A DNA stretch of 64,000 bases from JAFGUF01 sp040883315 (GTDB lineage Bacteria; Bacillota; Clostridia; Christensenellales; UMGS416), in the NCBI GenBank assembly GCA_040883315.1, contig JBFLKU010000008.1, positions 62,001-126,000 on the forward strand, written 5' to 3'. The first letter of the stretch is position 1. Each line of letters opens with the position of its first letter. Below, piece after piece: positions 33,346 to 42,016 of the stretch. The notes below the pieces were generated by a model. It saw nothing but the letters and a program-made list of their open reading frames with translations, searched no databases and had not been told where the DNA came from. The translations under genes and the position numbers were made by a program.

Positions 33346-34557
33346 ATGAGAAAAAATAAAGGTATTATACCGAAATATATAATTATTGCATTGGTATTTA
33401 TGATGGGCTTTTCTGCCTGCCACAAAAATACAGACTGGGAGATGATGCAGAGCCAGGAGAGCACTGCTTTATTGCCGACACAGTATATTTCTGATGAGGT
33501 ATCAGAGCCTATTCTGCCGGATTTAGACTTTGCGGATATGACATTTTTCGAGGATGGATACGAGATAGTGCAGTACGAGAGCATATCAGACGGCGACACA
33601 GCAGTTTTTGTGCTGAAGGATGGCACATTCACCACTCGATTTCTGGCAATAGATACGCCTGAGGTGAACTCGGCTGAAAGCGGCATGGAGCCGTGGTCTG
33701 TGGCTGCAAAAGAATATGTGGAGAGTATTTTGGAGGGTGCAGACGAGATAATACTGGAGCGTGAAGATGCCAGCGATATATTTGACAGATATGATAGACT
33801 ATTAGTGTGGGTTTGGGCGGATGGCAGGCTGCTGAACTGCATGATTGCCGAGCAGGGGCTTGGCAAGGTGAACTATATATACGGCGACTACAAATATGTG
33901 GAATATATAAAAGAAATACAAGAGCAAACAAAGAGCAGCGGCATAAAAATATGGGGCGAAGAAGACCCGAGCTTCGACTACAGCACAGAAGCCCTTCAGG
34001 GAGACATTGCCTTCATCCGCAGCCAGATGCTGGGCAGAAATGTATTGGCAGAGGGCGTAGTTACAAATGTTATCGGCACAAATGCATTTATACAGGATGG
34101 CAGCGGAGCTATTTATATATACACAAACAAAGTGGAGTTTCCGGAGCTTTCTCCGGGTAATAAAGTTACAGTTCACGGCAAGATTCTGGAATACAATGGG
34201 TTAATAGAAATATCCAGCATTGCAGAGAATGGAATTGAGATACTGGAGCAGGGCATAGATATTCAGCCTGCAAATATTACATTGGATATGATGGGAGAGA
34301 GCACAGAGGGAATGTATGTGAAAATAGATAATCTCACTGTTACATCAATTGACTACCAGATTGGACAGATGGGATATAATATATACGTGAGCGACGGAAA
34401 AGTGCAGGGCTGTATTCGAGTAGACAAATACCTGAAAAGCTACCCTGAGCCAGAGGAATTCAGCGTGGGCGATACATTTAGCGTTATCGGCAATGTTGGG
34501 CAGTATCAGGACATGTATCAGCTGATGATTGGATCAGCAGAGGATATACACAGATAG
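33346..34557 (+). CDS. Staphylococcal-nuclease-like lipoprotein with OB-fold region
   Basis: A 403-residue lipoprotein (lipobox FSAC). Residues about 65-210 form a thermonuclease domain: GDTAVFVLKDGTFTTRFLAI, DTPE, the Glu region GMEPWSVAAKEY and the Arg region FDRYDRLLVWVWADG. The three usual catalytic positions (Arg, Glu, Arg) appear filled. The C-terminal half has OB-fold-type strands (LAEGVVTNVIGTNAFIQDG, GAIYIYTNKV, SVGDTFSVIGNVGQYQDMYQ) and may bind nucleic acid. It probably degrades external DNA or RNA at the cell surface. No clear ribosome site precedes the ATG; the frame is open to 33256, but the lipoprotein signal fixes the start. Confidence 0.83.
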   Translation: MRKNKGIIPKYIIIALVFMMGFSACHKNTDWEMMQSQESTALLPTQYISDEVSEPILPDLDFADMTFFEDGYEIVQYESISDGDTAVFVLKDGTFTTRFLAIDTPEVNSAESGMEPWSVAAKEYVESILEGADEIILEREDASDIFDRYDRLLVWVWADGRLLNCMIAEQGLGKVNYIYGDYKYVEYIKEIQEQTKSSGIKIWGEEDPSFDYSTEALQGDIAFIRSQMLGRNVLAEGVVTNVIGTNAFIQDGSGAIYIYTNKVEFPELSPGNKVTVHGKILEYNGLIEISSIAENGIEILEQGIDIQPANITLDMMGESTEGMYVKIDNLTVTSIDYQIGQMGYNIYVSDGKVQGCIRVDKYLKSYPEPEEFSVGDTFSVIGNVGQYQDMYQLMIGSAEDIHR

Positions 34558-34580
34558 ATTATTGATGAAGAAATAGCAAA

Positions 34581-34609
34581 TTGACTTAAAAAATCGGCTG
34601 TGATATATT
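34581..34609 (+). promoter_or_regulatory. Sigma-A promoter of the metal ABC importer operon
   Basis: TTGACT (34581-34586), 17-base spacer, TATATT (34604-34609), 28 bases before the ATG. Confidence 0.65.
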
Positions 34610-34637
34610 TATTTATGAACAAAAGCGGAGACTATAT

Positions 34638-35564
34638 ATGAGAAAAATAACGATAATAATATTGGTGCTGATTCTAGCATTTTCTGCGGCAGCATGCCAA
34701 GAAAAAGAAGCAGCAAAAGAAGACGGAAAAATAACAGTGGCAGTCAGCATAGTGCCGGAGGTGGCATTTGTGGAAGCTGTGGCAGGGGATTTGGTGGACG
34801 TATTTGCCGTGATACCAAAAGGCAACAGTCCGGCTAACTATCAGCCCACTACATTGGAGATGCAGAAGCTTTCCGATGCGGACATATACTTTGTGATGCA
34901 GGTGCCTACAGAGGAAGCAAACATTTTGCCCAAAGTATCAGATTTCAACAAAGATATAATTTTAATTAATTTAAGAGATGCGGCCAGCGAAAAATATCCT
35001 CTACGCCATATGGAGGAGCACTCCCATGGCGAGGAGGCAGCACAAGATGAGACCGAAGAGGAGTACGCAGATGTGGACCCTCATATCTGGCTATCACCAA
35101 AAAGAGTGATTGTGATGATTGAAACAATTGCAGAAGAGCTTTCGAAGATAGATGAAGCAAACAGAGAAACATATAGGCAAAATGCGGCAGACTATATAGA
35201 CAAACTGAATGCGCTAGATGCCGAAATAAAGGCGGCTGTGGATGAGATGGACAACAAATCATTTATGATATACCACGGCTCCTACGGATATTTTGCAGAT
35301 GACTACGGGCTTACCATGATTTCGCTGGAAGCAGACGGCAAGGCAGCTACAGCCGCAAAAATGCAGCAGGTGATAGATGAAGCAAATGAGCAGGAAATAA
35401 AGGCCATATTCTATCAGGATGAATTCGCTGATACACAAGCCAGAACAATAGCAGAGGAAATAGGCGGAGTGGTGCAGAGAGCAGCACCGCTATCAGATGA
35501 ATACATCGAGAGCCTAAAAGAATTTGTGGCAGCATTAACCAACAGTACAGGAGAAAGCAAGTGA
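34638..35564 (+). CDS. Metal-binding lipoprotein of an ABC importer (ZnuA-like)
   Basis: A 308-residue solute-binding lipoprotein (lipobox SAAC). The cluster-9 fold is clear: GNSPANYQPTTLEMQKLSDA, DVDPHIWLSPKRV, IYHGSYGYFADDYGL and FYQDEFADTQARTIAEEIGG. A short His/Glu-rich loop (HMEEHSHGEE) sits between the first and second motifs, as in zinc-binding members. The first metal-binding His of the usual PHxYEP motif is replaced (SPANYQP), leaving His in DPH and YHG plus an acidic residue, so metal affinity may differ. It is the first gene of a coupled four-gene operon. Confidence 0.85.
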   Translation: MRKITIIILVLILAFSAAACQEKEAAKEDGKITVAVSIVPEVAFVEAVAGDLVDVFAVIPKGNSPANYQPTTLEMQKLSDADIYFVMQVPTEEANILPKVSDFNKDIILINLRDAASEKYPLRHMEEHSHGEEAAQDETEEEYADVDPHIWLSPKRVIVMIETIAEELSKIDEANRETYRQNAADYIDKLNALDAEIKAAVDEMDNKSFMIYHGSYGYFADDYGLTMISLEADGKAATAAKMQQVIDEANEQEIKAIFYQDEFADTQARTIAEEIGGVVQRAAPLSDEYIESLKEFVAALTNSTGESK

Positions 35565-36247
35565 CGGAAACAGCAGTAAAATTTAGCGATGTGCGCTATT
35601 GCTACAATGAAGTATGCGCAGTACATGATGTCAGCTTTGATATAGAAAAAGGTCAGCTGACTGCACTGGTGGGGCCAAACGGCGGCGGAAAAAGCACAAT
35701 AATAAAGCTGATGTCTGGCTTTGTGCGCGCAGACGAGGGGAAAATAGCCATAAATAGCGGCTCGACCATTGGCTACGTAGCACAGAATTTTGGTTTTGAC
35801 GTTTCGTTTCCCATTACGGTGCTGGAAGTGGTGCTATCAGGTGCACTAGATAAAAAGATTAAGCCATTTAGAAAATATACAAAAGAGCAGGTGAAAAGGG
35901 CGGAGGACGCCATAGAGGAAGTGGGACTTGCAGGATTTGAAAAGCGCGGCATAAACCAGCTGTCGGGCGGGCAGCTGAAGCGAGTGATTATAGCCCGTGC
36001 TCTGGCATCGGAGGCAGACATACTGGTGCTTGATGAGCCGGACAGCAATCTGGATGCAGAAGCCGCAAAAGAGCTGTATATGCTTCTTAACGACCTGAAA
36101 AAGATAAAAACAATTGTTGTTGCCAGCCATCATATAGACTATATTCTGGATATTGCCGACACAGCAATATACGTGAATAGAAAGACGCAGAATTTTGAAA
36201 AGCCTAAGCAGCTGAAAGACAAACTGAAAGAGGGAATGGTGATATGA
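35561..36247 (+). CDS. Metal ABC importer ATPase (ZnuC-like)
   Basis: A 228-residue ATPase with Walker A GPNGGGKST, signature LSGGQLKRVIIARAL and Walker B ILVLDEPDSNLD, and the switch His in ASHH. It starts with GTG, overlapping the stop of the binding-protein gene by four bases (GTGA), and its own stop overlaps the permease start. Zinc or manganese is the likely substrate from the partner protein. Confidence 0.88.
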   Translation: MTETAVKFSDVRYCYNEVCAVHDVSFDIEKGQLTALVGPNGGGKSTIIKLMSGFVRADEGKIAINSGSTIGYVAQNFGFDVSFPITVLEVVLSGALDKKIKPFRKYTKEQVKRAEDAIEEVGLAGFEKRGINQLSGGQLKRVIIARALASEADILVLDEPDSNLDAEAAKELYMLLNDLKKIKTIVVASHHIDYILDIADTAIYVNRKTQNFEKPKQLKDKLKEGMVI

Positions 36248-37089
36248 TACAGGCGGTACTAAAATATACATTCATGCAGAATGCGCTGATTGCTGCTATA
36301 TTGGCGAGCATAGTGACGGGCATAATCGGAACTATAGCAATAGAAAAGAAGCTAATCAGCATGTCCGGAGGCATAGCACATGCATCTTTCGGCGGAATAG
36401 GGCTTGGCTATCTGCTGGGCTTTGAGCCCATATGGGGAGGACTGGCATTTGCACTGGGCGCATCGGCACTCATATCCAATATTTCGCAGAATAAAAGAAT
36501 AAAGGCGGACACATTAACCGGCATACTCTGGTCTTTTGGCATGGCACTCGGCATTCTTTTCATATCACTAACGCCGGGATATATGCCGGATATGACCAGC
36601 TACCTTTTCGGCGATATTTTGTCTATATCAAAAAGTGCTGTGATATATATGTCCATCATAACGGCTGTGATACTCTTCCTTTTTGTAATGCTATACAACT
36701 ATTGGGTGGTGTATCTTTTTGATGAAGAATACGCCAGAGCCAGAAAAATGAATGTAGGGCTAATACGTATCTTGGTGTATTCGCTGATACCTATTGGAAT
36801 AATCGTACTTATAAAAATAGTGGGAATTATTTTAACGATTGCACTGATGACAATACCGGCATCAATAGCAAAACTGTTTTTTAAATCCTTTGGCAAGGTA
36901 GTGCTGTGGGCCATACTATTCAGTACATTTTTCTGTATTGTTGGCTTGGTGGTTTCATACTATGTGAATATTCCTTCGGGAGTATGCATAATATTGATTA
37001 GCACGCTTTTCTATCTGGGAGCATTGTTTATAAAAAAAGGACTTCAAAAATTTATACACACCAGAAGGATTCATGCAGAGAAAGACTGA
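36244..37089 (+). CDS. Metal ABC importer permease (ZnuB-like)
   Basis: A 281-residue ABC-3-family permease with about eight helices. MSGGIAHASFGGIGLGYLLG is the typical early motif, and ALMTIPASIAKLF the late one. It starts at an ATGA overlap with the ATPase gene, so translation is coupled. With the preceding genes it completes a zinc/manganese-type importer. Confidence 0.87.
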   Translation: MIQAVLKYTFMQNALIAAILASIVTGIIGTIAIEKKLISMSGGIAHASFGGIGLGYLLGFEPIWGGLAFALGASALISNISQNKRIKADTLTGILWSFGMALGILFISLTPGYMPDMTSYLFGDILSISKSAVIYMSIITAVILFLFVMLYNYWVVYLFDEEYARARKMNVGLIRILVYSLIPIGIIVLIKIVGIILTIALMTIPASIAKLFFKSFGKVVLWAILFSTFFCIVGLVVSYYVNIPSGVCIILISTLFYLGALFIKKGLQKFIHTRRIHAEKD

Positions 37090-37122
37090 TATCTGATATA
37101 AATTAGCAGAAAGGATGAAGAG

Positions 37123-37731
37123 ATGATCAAGATTAATGAAAAAGTATATCAATTTGAAAAGACAGCAGTCAGCAGCATATATTTTATACTAGACGGCGAT
37201 GAAGCAACAATAGTGGACACCGGAATGGTGGGCGATTTAGCAAAAATGAAAAATCAGCTGAAAGATTTCGACCTGAAAATACATCAGATAAATAATATCA
37301 TTATCACGCATCATCATTTCGACCACACATGCAATTTGAAACGCATAGCACAGGCATCAGGTGCAAAGGTATATGTTCACGAAGGCGACTATGACGAGAT
37401 AGCCGACAAAGTGGATGAGAAAAACACCGTGAAGCTCCATGATGGGGACGTGGTGCCGATACTTGGCGGGCTGGAGACCATTCATGTGAAAGGCCACACA
37501 GATGGCACGATGTCTCTATATTCAAAGGAGTACAAAATGCTGATAGCAGGAGACTGCATATTTAATAACAAAACAGTCGCCTTGCCGCCGGTGCAGTACA
37601 ACAAGGACACAGATGCATTCATGGAAAACGTGAAGAAACTGCTGAAATACGATATTGAAATAATTCTGCCCGGACATGGGCAGTATATAGATGATAAATG
37701 CAATGAAATAATTAAAAAATTGACTAAATAA
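37123..37731 (+). CDS. Metallo-beta-lactamase-fold hydrolase
   Basis: A 202-residue glyoxalase-II-like enzyme. Metal ligands: ITHHHFDHT (HxHxDH), the His in HVKGHTDG, the Asp in IAGDCIF and the last His in LPGHGQY. All are present, so it should bind two zinc ions. It follows the permease by 33 bases with ribosome site AAAGGATGAAGAG and probably shares the metal-importer transcript. Substrate unknown. Confidence 0.85.
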   Translation: MIKINEKVYQFEKTAVSSIYFILDGDEATIVDTGMVGDLAKMKNQLKDFDLKIHQINNIIITHHHFDHTCNLKRIAQASGAKVYVHEGDYDEIADKVDEKNTVKLHDGDVVPILGGLETIHVKGHTDGTMSLYSKEYKMLIAGDCIFNNKTVALPPVQYNKDTDAFMENVKKLLKYDIEIILPGHGQYIDDKCNEIIKKLTK

Positions 37732-37733
37732 AC

Positions 37734-37759
37734 AAAGGAGCTTACTTAAGCTCCTTTTT
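37734..37759. terminator. Bidirectional terminator between convergent operons
   Basis: AAAGGAGCTT / AAGCTCCTTT with an ACTT loop and T-run. It overlaps the last codons of the minus-strand gene that ends at 37742. Confidence 0.8.
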
Positions 37760-38497
37760 CAGTTCCGTCACATTTTCCCAGTAGCGAACAGGTATAAAGC
37801 TGCGCTGCAGTTTTTTGTTTTTTCGCTCGGATATGGCGATGCATTCAAAATATCGCTGCCACATGCTGCGAAATGAATATTCGCGGGAGCTATATGAAAT
37901 ATTTTTCATCTGTATGTCGTTTGCAATTATCCACTCACCTCTGTCTGATAGTATTGCGTTTTTTCTTTTTTTGTCGTATATTATCAGTTTCTCTGTCCCT
38001 AGCCTTGCGGCGAAGTGCTCGCCCATCAGAGGGAGAATATTATGATCCGGTGCAATCTCTGAAAAAAGTGTGCCGTCCTGCATCTCGGAAAATCGGAGAA
38101 TGCCAAGAAACCTGTGCACTTCTAATTCCACCTTCCGGTTTGTTTTCAGCACAAAATCTACATTATCATGTGTAAGCATAAAGTTGACATTGTTGCCTTT
38201 TTTAAAGCCCAGTTCGATGTATTTCAGGATATGGTATCCACGTCTTGGCAGCTCGGATAGCCAAGTATTCACAGCATTATTGAATGTGAGATTGGATATT
38301 TTTTTCTTTATAGCGTAGGATACCTTCTGGGCATTGTCATAGTCTGTTTCTATGTAGTCATAGTTGCACATGAAGTCGCTCTGCTGATAGCTGCCTGTGA
38401 TTATATCCACCACATTGTCGCCGCTATAGTAGCTTCTGTAGATAGAGCTCAAAAGCCCCTCCACGCTGTTATCACAAATATATACTATTTCCATCAT
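37742..38497 (-). CDS. TIGR03915-type putative DNA metabolism protein
   Basis: A 251-residue protein matching my memory of the family paired with a radical SAM partner: N-terminal VYICDNSVEGLLSSIYRSYY, a central VHRFLGILRFSEMQDG followed by FSEIAPDHNILPLMGEHFAA, and a C-terminal FRSMWQRYFECIAISERKN (the DUF4130-like part). Families of this kind are annotated as probable DNA modification or repair proteins, without an established reaction. The start overlaps the stop of the radical SAM gene by four bases (ATGA), so the pair is coupled. Confidence 0.8.
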   Translation of the reverse strand: MMEIVYICDNSVEGLLSSIYRSYYSGDNVVDIITGSYQQSDFMCNYDYIETDYDNAQKVSYAIKKKISNLTFNNAVNTWLSELPRRGYHILKYIELGFKKGNNVNFMLTHDNVDFVLKTNRKVELEVHRFLGILRFSEMQDGTLFSEIAPDHNILPLMGEHFAARLGTEKLIIYDKKRKNAILSDRGEWIIANDIQMKNISYSSREYSFRSMWQRYFECIAISERKNKKLQRSFIPVRYWENVTELKKELK

Positions 38498-39765
38498 ACT
38501 ACACCTGTAATTATTTTTTTGGCATTTTCCATATTTTCAGCATCGAACATGCTGGTCTGTGCTCCCATTGGCAGAGCGGGCATTTTGTTCTGCACCAGCA
38601 GAGAATTATATACCTGCGGCGTAGACAAAAATACGCTTTTTTCGTGCTTTCCGCTGCATGTGATGAAATATCTTGCACGCTTTAATACTACGCCGATTTT
38701 CTTTAAATCTGCAAATCCGAGGCTGCCCATACGCCTTGCCGTGATTATTCGTCGTGCAGAGATATTGCCTATCCCCGGCACACGCAGCAGCTCCCATAGG
38801 GATGCTTTGTTTACATCAATGGGGAAATACTCTCTATGGCGAAGTGCCCACACGCATTTGGGGTCTAGGTTGTTGTCCAGCATCGGGTATTTTTCATCTA
38901 ATATTTCACTGGCGTCAAATCCATAAAATCGCATCAGCCAGTCCGCCTGATACAGCCTGTGCTCACGCAGAAGGGGAGGCTTATCTATTACTGGCAGCAG
39001 AGGATTTTTGGTTACGGGCACAAAGGCAGAGAAATACACTCTTTTTAGTTCATAGTGTCTATATAGATATTGGCTTAGCTTCAGTATCTGGTGGTCGCTG
39101 TCGCTGGTAGCACCAATTATCATCTGGGTGCTTTGCCCAGCAGGCACGAATTTATCCTTATCCAGGTAATTGTTTTTGTTTGCATTTATAGATGCAGCTA
39201 TCTGCCCCATAGGCAGAAAAATATTTTCTTTGCTCTTTTCCGGGGCTAGCAGCATCAGACTTTGGCTGGTTGGCATCTCCACATTCACAGACATCCTGTC
39301 CACCAAAAATCCTGCACGCTCTATCAGATCCTTTGATGCACCGGGAATTGCCTTCAAATGTATATATCCGCCGAATTCATTTTTGCGAAGCAGTTCCACG
39401 CATTTTATCATTTTTTCCATGGTGTAGTCTGGGCTTTTTATGATGCTGGAGCTAAGAAAAAGCCCTTCAATATAGTTTCGCTTGTAGAAATTCATCGTAA
39501 TTTCATACACTTCGTGTGGCTCAAATCCCGCTCTTTGCGTATCGCTTTTGTTGGAATTTTTGCAGTAGGCACAGTTATACAGGCATCTGTTATCCATCAA
39601 AATTTTCAGCAGCGAAATGCACCTGCCGTCGGCTGCCCACGAGTGGCATATGCCGGGCATAGATGCCATGCCTGTTTTGCCCTTTCTGGCGGATCCGCTG
39701 GATGCACAGGAAGCGTCATATTTGGCGGCTGCGCCCAAAATCTCCAGCTTATCGATTAAATCCAT
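38494..39765 (-). CDS. TIGR03916-type putative DNA modification/repair radical SAM protein
   Basis: A 423-residue radical SAM protein. The cluster motif is CLYNCAYC (Cys61, 65, 68), followed by conserved GLFLSSSI and HLKAIPGAS stretches and, unlike most radical SAM enzymes, a helix-hairpin-helix DNA-binding motif near the C-terminus (LLRVPGIGNISARRIITARR). This is the partner always expected with the TIGR03915 protein. The reaction is unknown; a role on DNA lesions or modified bases is inferred from the HhH motif. Its promoter should lie in the short AT-rich spacer upstream. Confidence 0.85.
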   Translation of the reverse strand: MDLIDKLEILGAAAKYDASCASSGSARKGKTGMASMPGICHSWAADGRCISLLKILMDNRCLYNCAYCKNSNKSDTQRAGFEPHEVYEITMNFYKRNYIEGLFLSSSIIKSPDYTMEKMIKCVELLRKNEFGGYIHLKAIPGASKDLIERAGFLVDRMSVNVEMPTSQSLMLLAPEKSKENIFLPMGQIAASINANKNNYLDKDKFVPAGQSTQMIIGATSDSDHQILKLSQYLYRHYELKRVYFSAFVPVTKNPLLPVIDKPPLLREHRLYQADWLMRFYGFDASEILDEKYPMLDNNLDPKCVWALRHREYFPIDVNKASLWELLRVPGIGNISARRIITARRMGSLGFADLKKIGVVLKRARYFITCSGKHEKSVFLSTPQVYNSLLVQNKMPALPMGAQTSMFDAENMENAKKIITGVV

Positions 39766-39929
39766 TGTGCTGCTCCTTGTGATAATATTTACTTAATTAT
39801 AGCACATATGTTCGGTGTAAACAAATAAATTATTTTAATTTTATATGAAAATATTTAGCTGTAGATTGAGAAAATTAATTTATGGTTATATATACAAAAA
39901 CAACTTTTTTTAAAGACAAGGAGTACAAT

Positions 39930-40301
39930 ATGGAAACATTTAAAGAATATTTAGATACAATTGAAAACCCCGAAAACAGGATGAGGGTAGAGCAGGTGCT
40001 GGGCTGGGTTCAGGATACGTTTCCGCAGCTAGAGAAAAAAATAGCATGGAGTCAGCCTATGTTTACAGACCACGGAACATTTATCATAGGCTTTAGCTCA
40101 TACAAAAAGCACATGAATATGTCGCCGGAGAAAAAGACATTGGACAAATTTTCAGATGAGATTAAAAAAAGGGGATATACTCATACTCAGCAGCTTGTTC
40201 AGTTCCCGTGGGACAAAGAAATAGACTATAATCTGCTGGAAGATATAATAAAATTTAATATTTCTGATAAAAAAGACTGCCAGAGCTTTTGGCGCAAATA
40301 G
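39930..40301 (+). CDS. DUF1801 (YdhG-type) protein
   Basis: A 123-residue protein of the DUF1801 fold: FKEYLDTIENPENRMRVEQV, KKIAWSQPMFTDHGTFIIGF (the W..PMF signature), KKHMNMSP and a C-terminal helical end. Members include the frataxin-like iron chaperone Fra of Bacillus. The ATG at 39930 has AAGGAG six bases upstream, so I reject the longer frame from 39882. Small single gene. Confidence 0.82.
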   Translation: METFKEYLDTIENPENRMRVEQVLGWVQDTFPQLEKKIAWSQPMFTDHGTFIIGFSSYKKHMNMSPEKKTLDKFSDEIKKRGYTHTQQLVQFPWDKEIDYNLLEDIIKFNISDKKDCQSFWRK

Positions 40302-40306
40302 CAAAT

Positions 40307-42016
40307 TTAATATGGTTTAATTTCACCGGAAAGTATTGCAGACCATTCATCCGGGCTTATTTTATTCACTCTGTAGAATGGAACCAAATCATTGCGCATA
40401 AATATTCTTAAAAAGCTGCCGGAGCGAGCAAAATCATTTTTGGATATTCTCTTTTCGCCTATCACTTTCACCAAAGTATAGTCGGCGTATGATACTTCAT
40501 TCTCGAAAATCACATCTAAATCAGGATGTCCTATGATTATATCCGGTGCACCTAGCCGACGGTATTTTTGGTATGCAGCCAGCATATCTTCCTGTGTGGG
40601 CATGATGTGTGTGTTGTAGCAAAGGCTATCGTCGCCGTCATTAAAGGTATAGAATATGTTGCTATCGAAGTAGGCTAGGGTGGCAGGCGATGACTGCTGT
40701 GCGATGTTTACCATAGACAAATCATCATCAGAGCTGTTTTGCCATTGGGTCATAATCAATTTATCCTCTAGGTTGTGTGACGTGATAAAGCTCGCTATAT
40801 CATCTGCAGAGCAGTAGTTTGTGCTGATATCCTCGATAGATGCACTGACGCTCCAGAAAAGTGAAAAGCCAATTAAAACAGCAGGAAACATCCAAAGGTA
40901 TTTTCTTATGGTTTGTATCTCGCTTTCAGCGATATTTCGGCTGATTTTTTTCGGCAGTGTAAATTTTGAATCGTCATCAAAAACTATCCAAAACCAAAAT
41001 AGCAGAAAATATGCAATCACGCTGATGTGGTGCTCGGTGAAATAGAACATGCTGGCGAACACTGCAAAAAGTGAATAGGGCAAAACCAGCATCATTAGCT
41101 TTTTGTGTCCTTTGCCTAGTATAAAAATGCATATGGCGAAAAGCACAAATAAAACCGTGCCTATTATTATTGTGCTGCCTGGTATCTGCACGTTCATCAA
41201 TGCATAGTTGCCGGGAATAGACGTGAAAAACGTAGCGTCCAGGGGTGCCAGCACTATCATATAGAAAAGCCTGATGTAAAATGGATTTTCAAATTCATCT
41301 AAATTCACAGCAAAGGTGTTTTCTCGCGGAATAATCAAATAGACAATAAACAGAGTAAAAACCAAAAGCATTGCCAGCGAATGTATTCTTTTGTCTTTTG
41401 CAATATCTCGTAGTTTTGCTTTGCGCACTATCTCTCCTAGCCATATTATTGCCGCTCCTGCACAAAACATTATGCCGAATGCAGTGGATAGACAAACCAG
41501 CAGCATAGAAAGAGCATATCTATACGGCTTTGTATTACGATCTTTATATGATATTGCCATCAGCACAAAGCCTAGCATAGTGAAGCTGTAGCAGCGGCTG
41601 ACAACGCCGTATAGGAAAAAGAAATAGTATGTAAAGGGGATAATATAGCGTATGGCTTTTTTAAAGGGAGCTTTGAAAATAAAAAGCCCCATAGCCAAAG
41701 TGTTTATGATTATAGCAGCCAGCTTAATTCCTATCTCGTATGGCATGCCCATCTTTGCAAAGGGAACGAGATACAGATGCCACAGGGGAGGGTGACCCTC
41801 ATAGTGAGGGATAAAAAAGAGAATATCTTTTATGCTGGCATCACGTGCTATCAGCCAGCTTTGTGCTTCATCGAACCATGGCTCGTGGTAAAATGAAACC
41901 ACGCAAAGCAAAAATACATACGCCAAAAGAACAGCCCAGCCGTATTTTTCATTGGAATTTTCCAGCCGATTTACCAGAGATATTTTATCATGACTTTTTT
42001 GCTTCATGGTATTCAT
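40307..42016 (-). CDS. GT-C-fold glycosyltransferase-like membrane protein
   Basis: A 569-residue protein with about eleven hydrophobic helices. The first outer loop holds the family acidic motif (HEPWFDEAQSWLIARDAS) and then HYEGHPPLWHLYLVP, as in lipid-linked-sugar glycosyltransferases of the GT39/PMT type. The last 150 residues are soluble. It probably transfers a sugar from a polyprenyl carrier outside the membrane. It overlaps the flavoprotein gene upstream by 29 bases; an ATG at 42007 has better spacing from GGAG than 42016, so the start is uncertain by three codons. Confidence 0.78.
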   Translation of the reverse strand: MNTMKQKSHDKISLVNRLENSNEKYGWAVLLAYVFLLCVVSFYHEPWFDEAQSWLIARDASIKDILFFIPHYEGHPPLWHLYLVPFAKMGMPYEIGIKLAAIIINTLAMGLFIFKAPFKKAIRYIIPFTYYFFFLYGVVSRCYSFTMLGFVLMAISYKDRNTKPYRYALSMLLVCLSTAFGIMFCAGAAIIWLGEIVRKAKLRDIAKDKRIHSLAMLLVFTLFIVYLIIPRENTFAVNLDEFENPFYIRLFYMIVLAPLDATFFTSIPGNYALMNVQIPGSTIIIGTVLFVLFAICIFILGKGHKKLMMLVLPYSLFAVFASMFYFTEHHISVIAYFLLFWFWIVFDDDSKFTLPKKISRNIAESEIQTIRKYLWMFPAVLIGFSLFWSVSASIEDISTNYCSADDIASFITSHNLEDKLIMTQWQNSSDDDLSMVNIAQQSSPATLAYFDSNIFYTFNDGDDSLCYNTHIMPTQEDMLAAYQKYRRLGAPDIIIGHPDLDVIFENEVSYADYTLVKVIGEKRISKNDFARSGSFLRIFMRNDLVPFYRVNKISPDEWSAILSGEIKPY

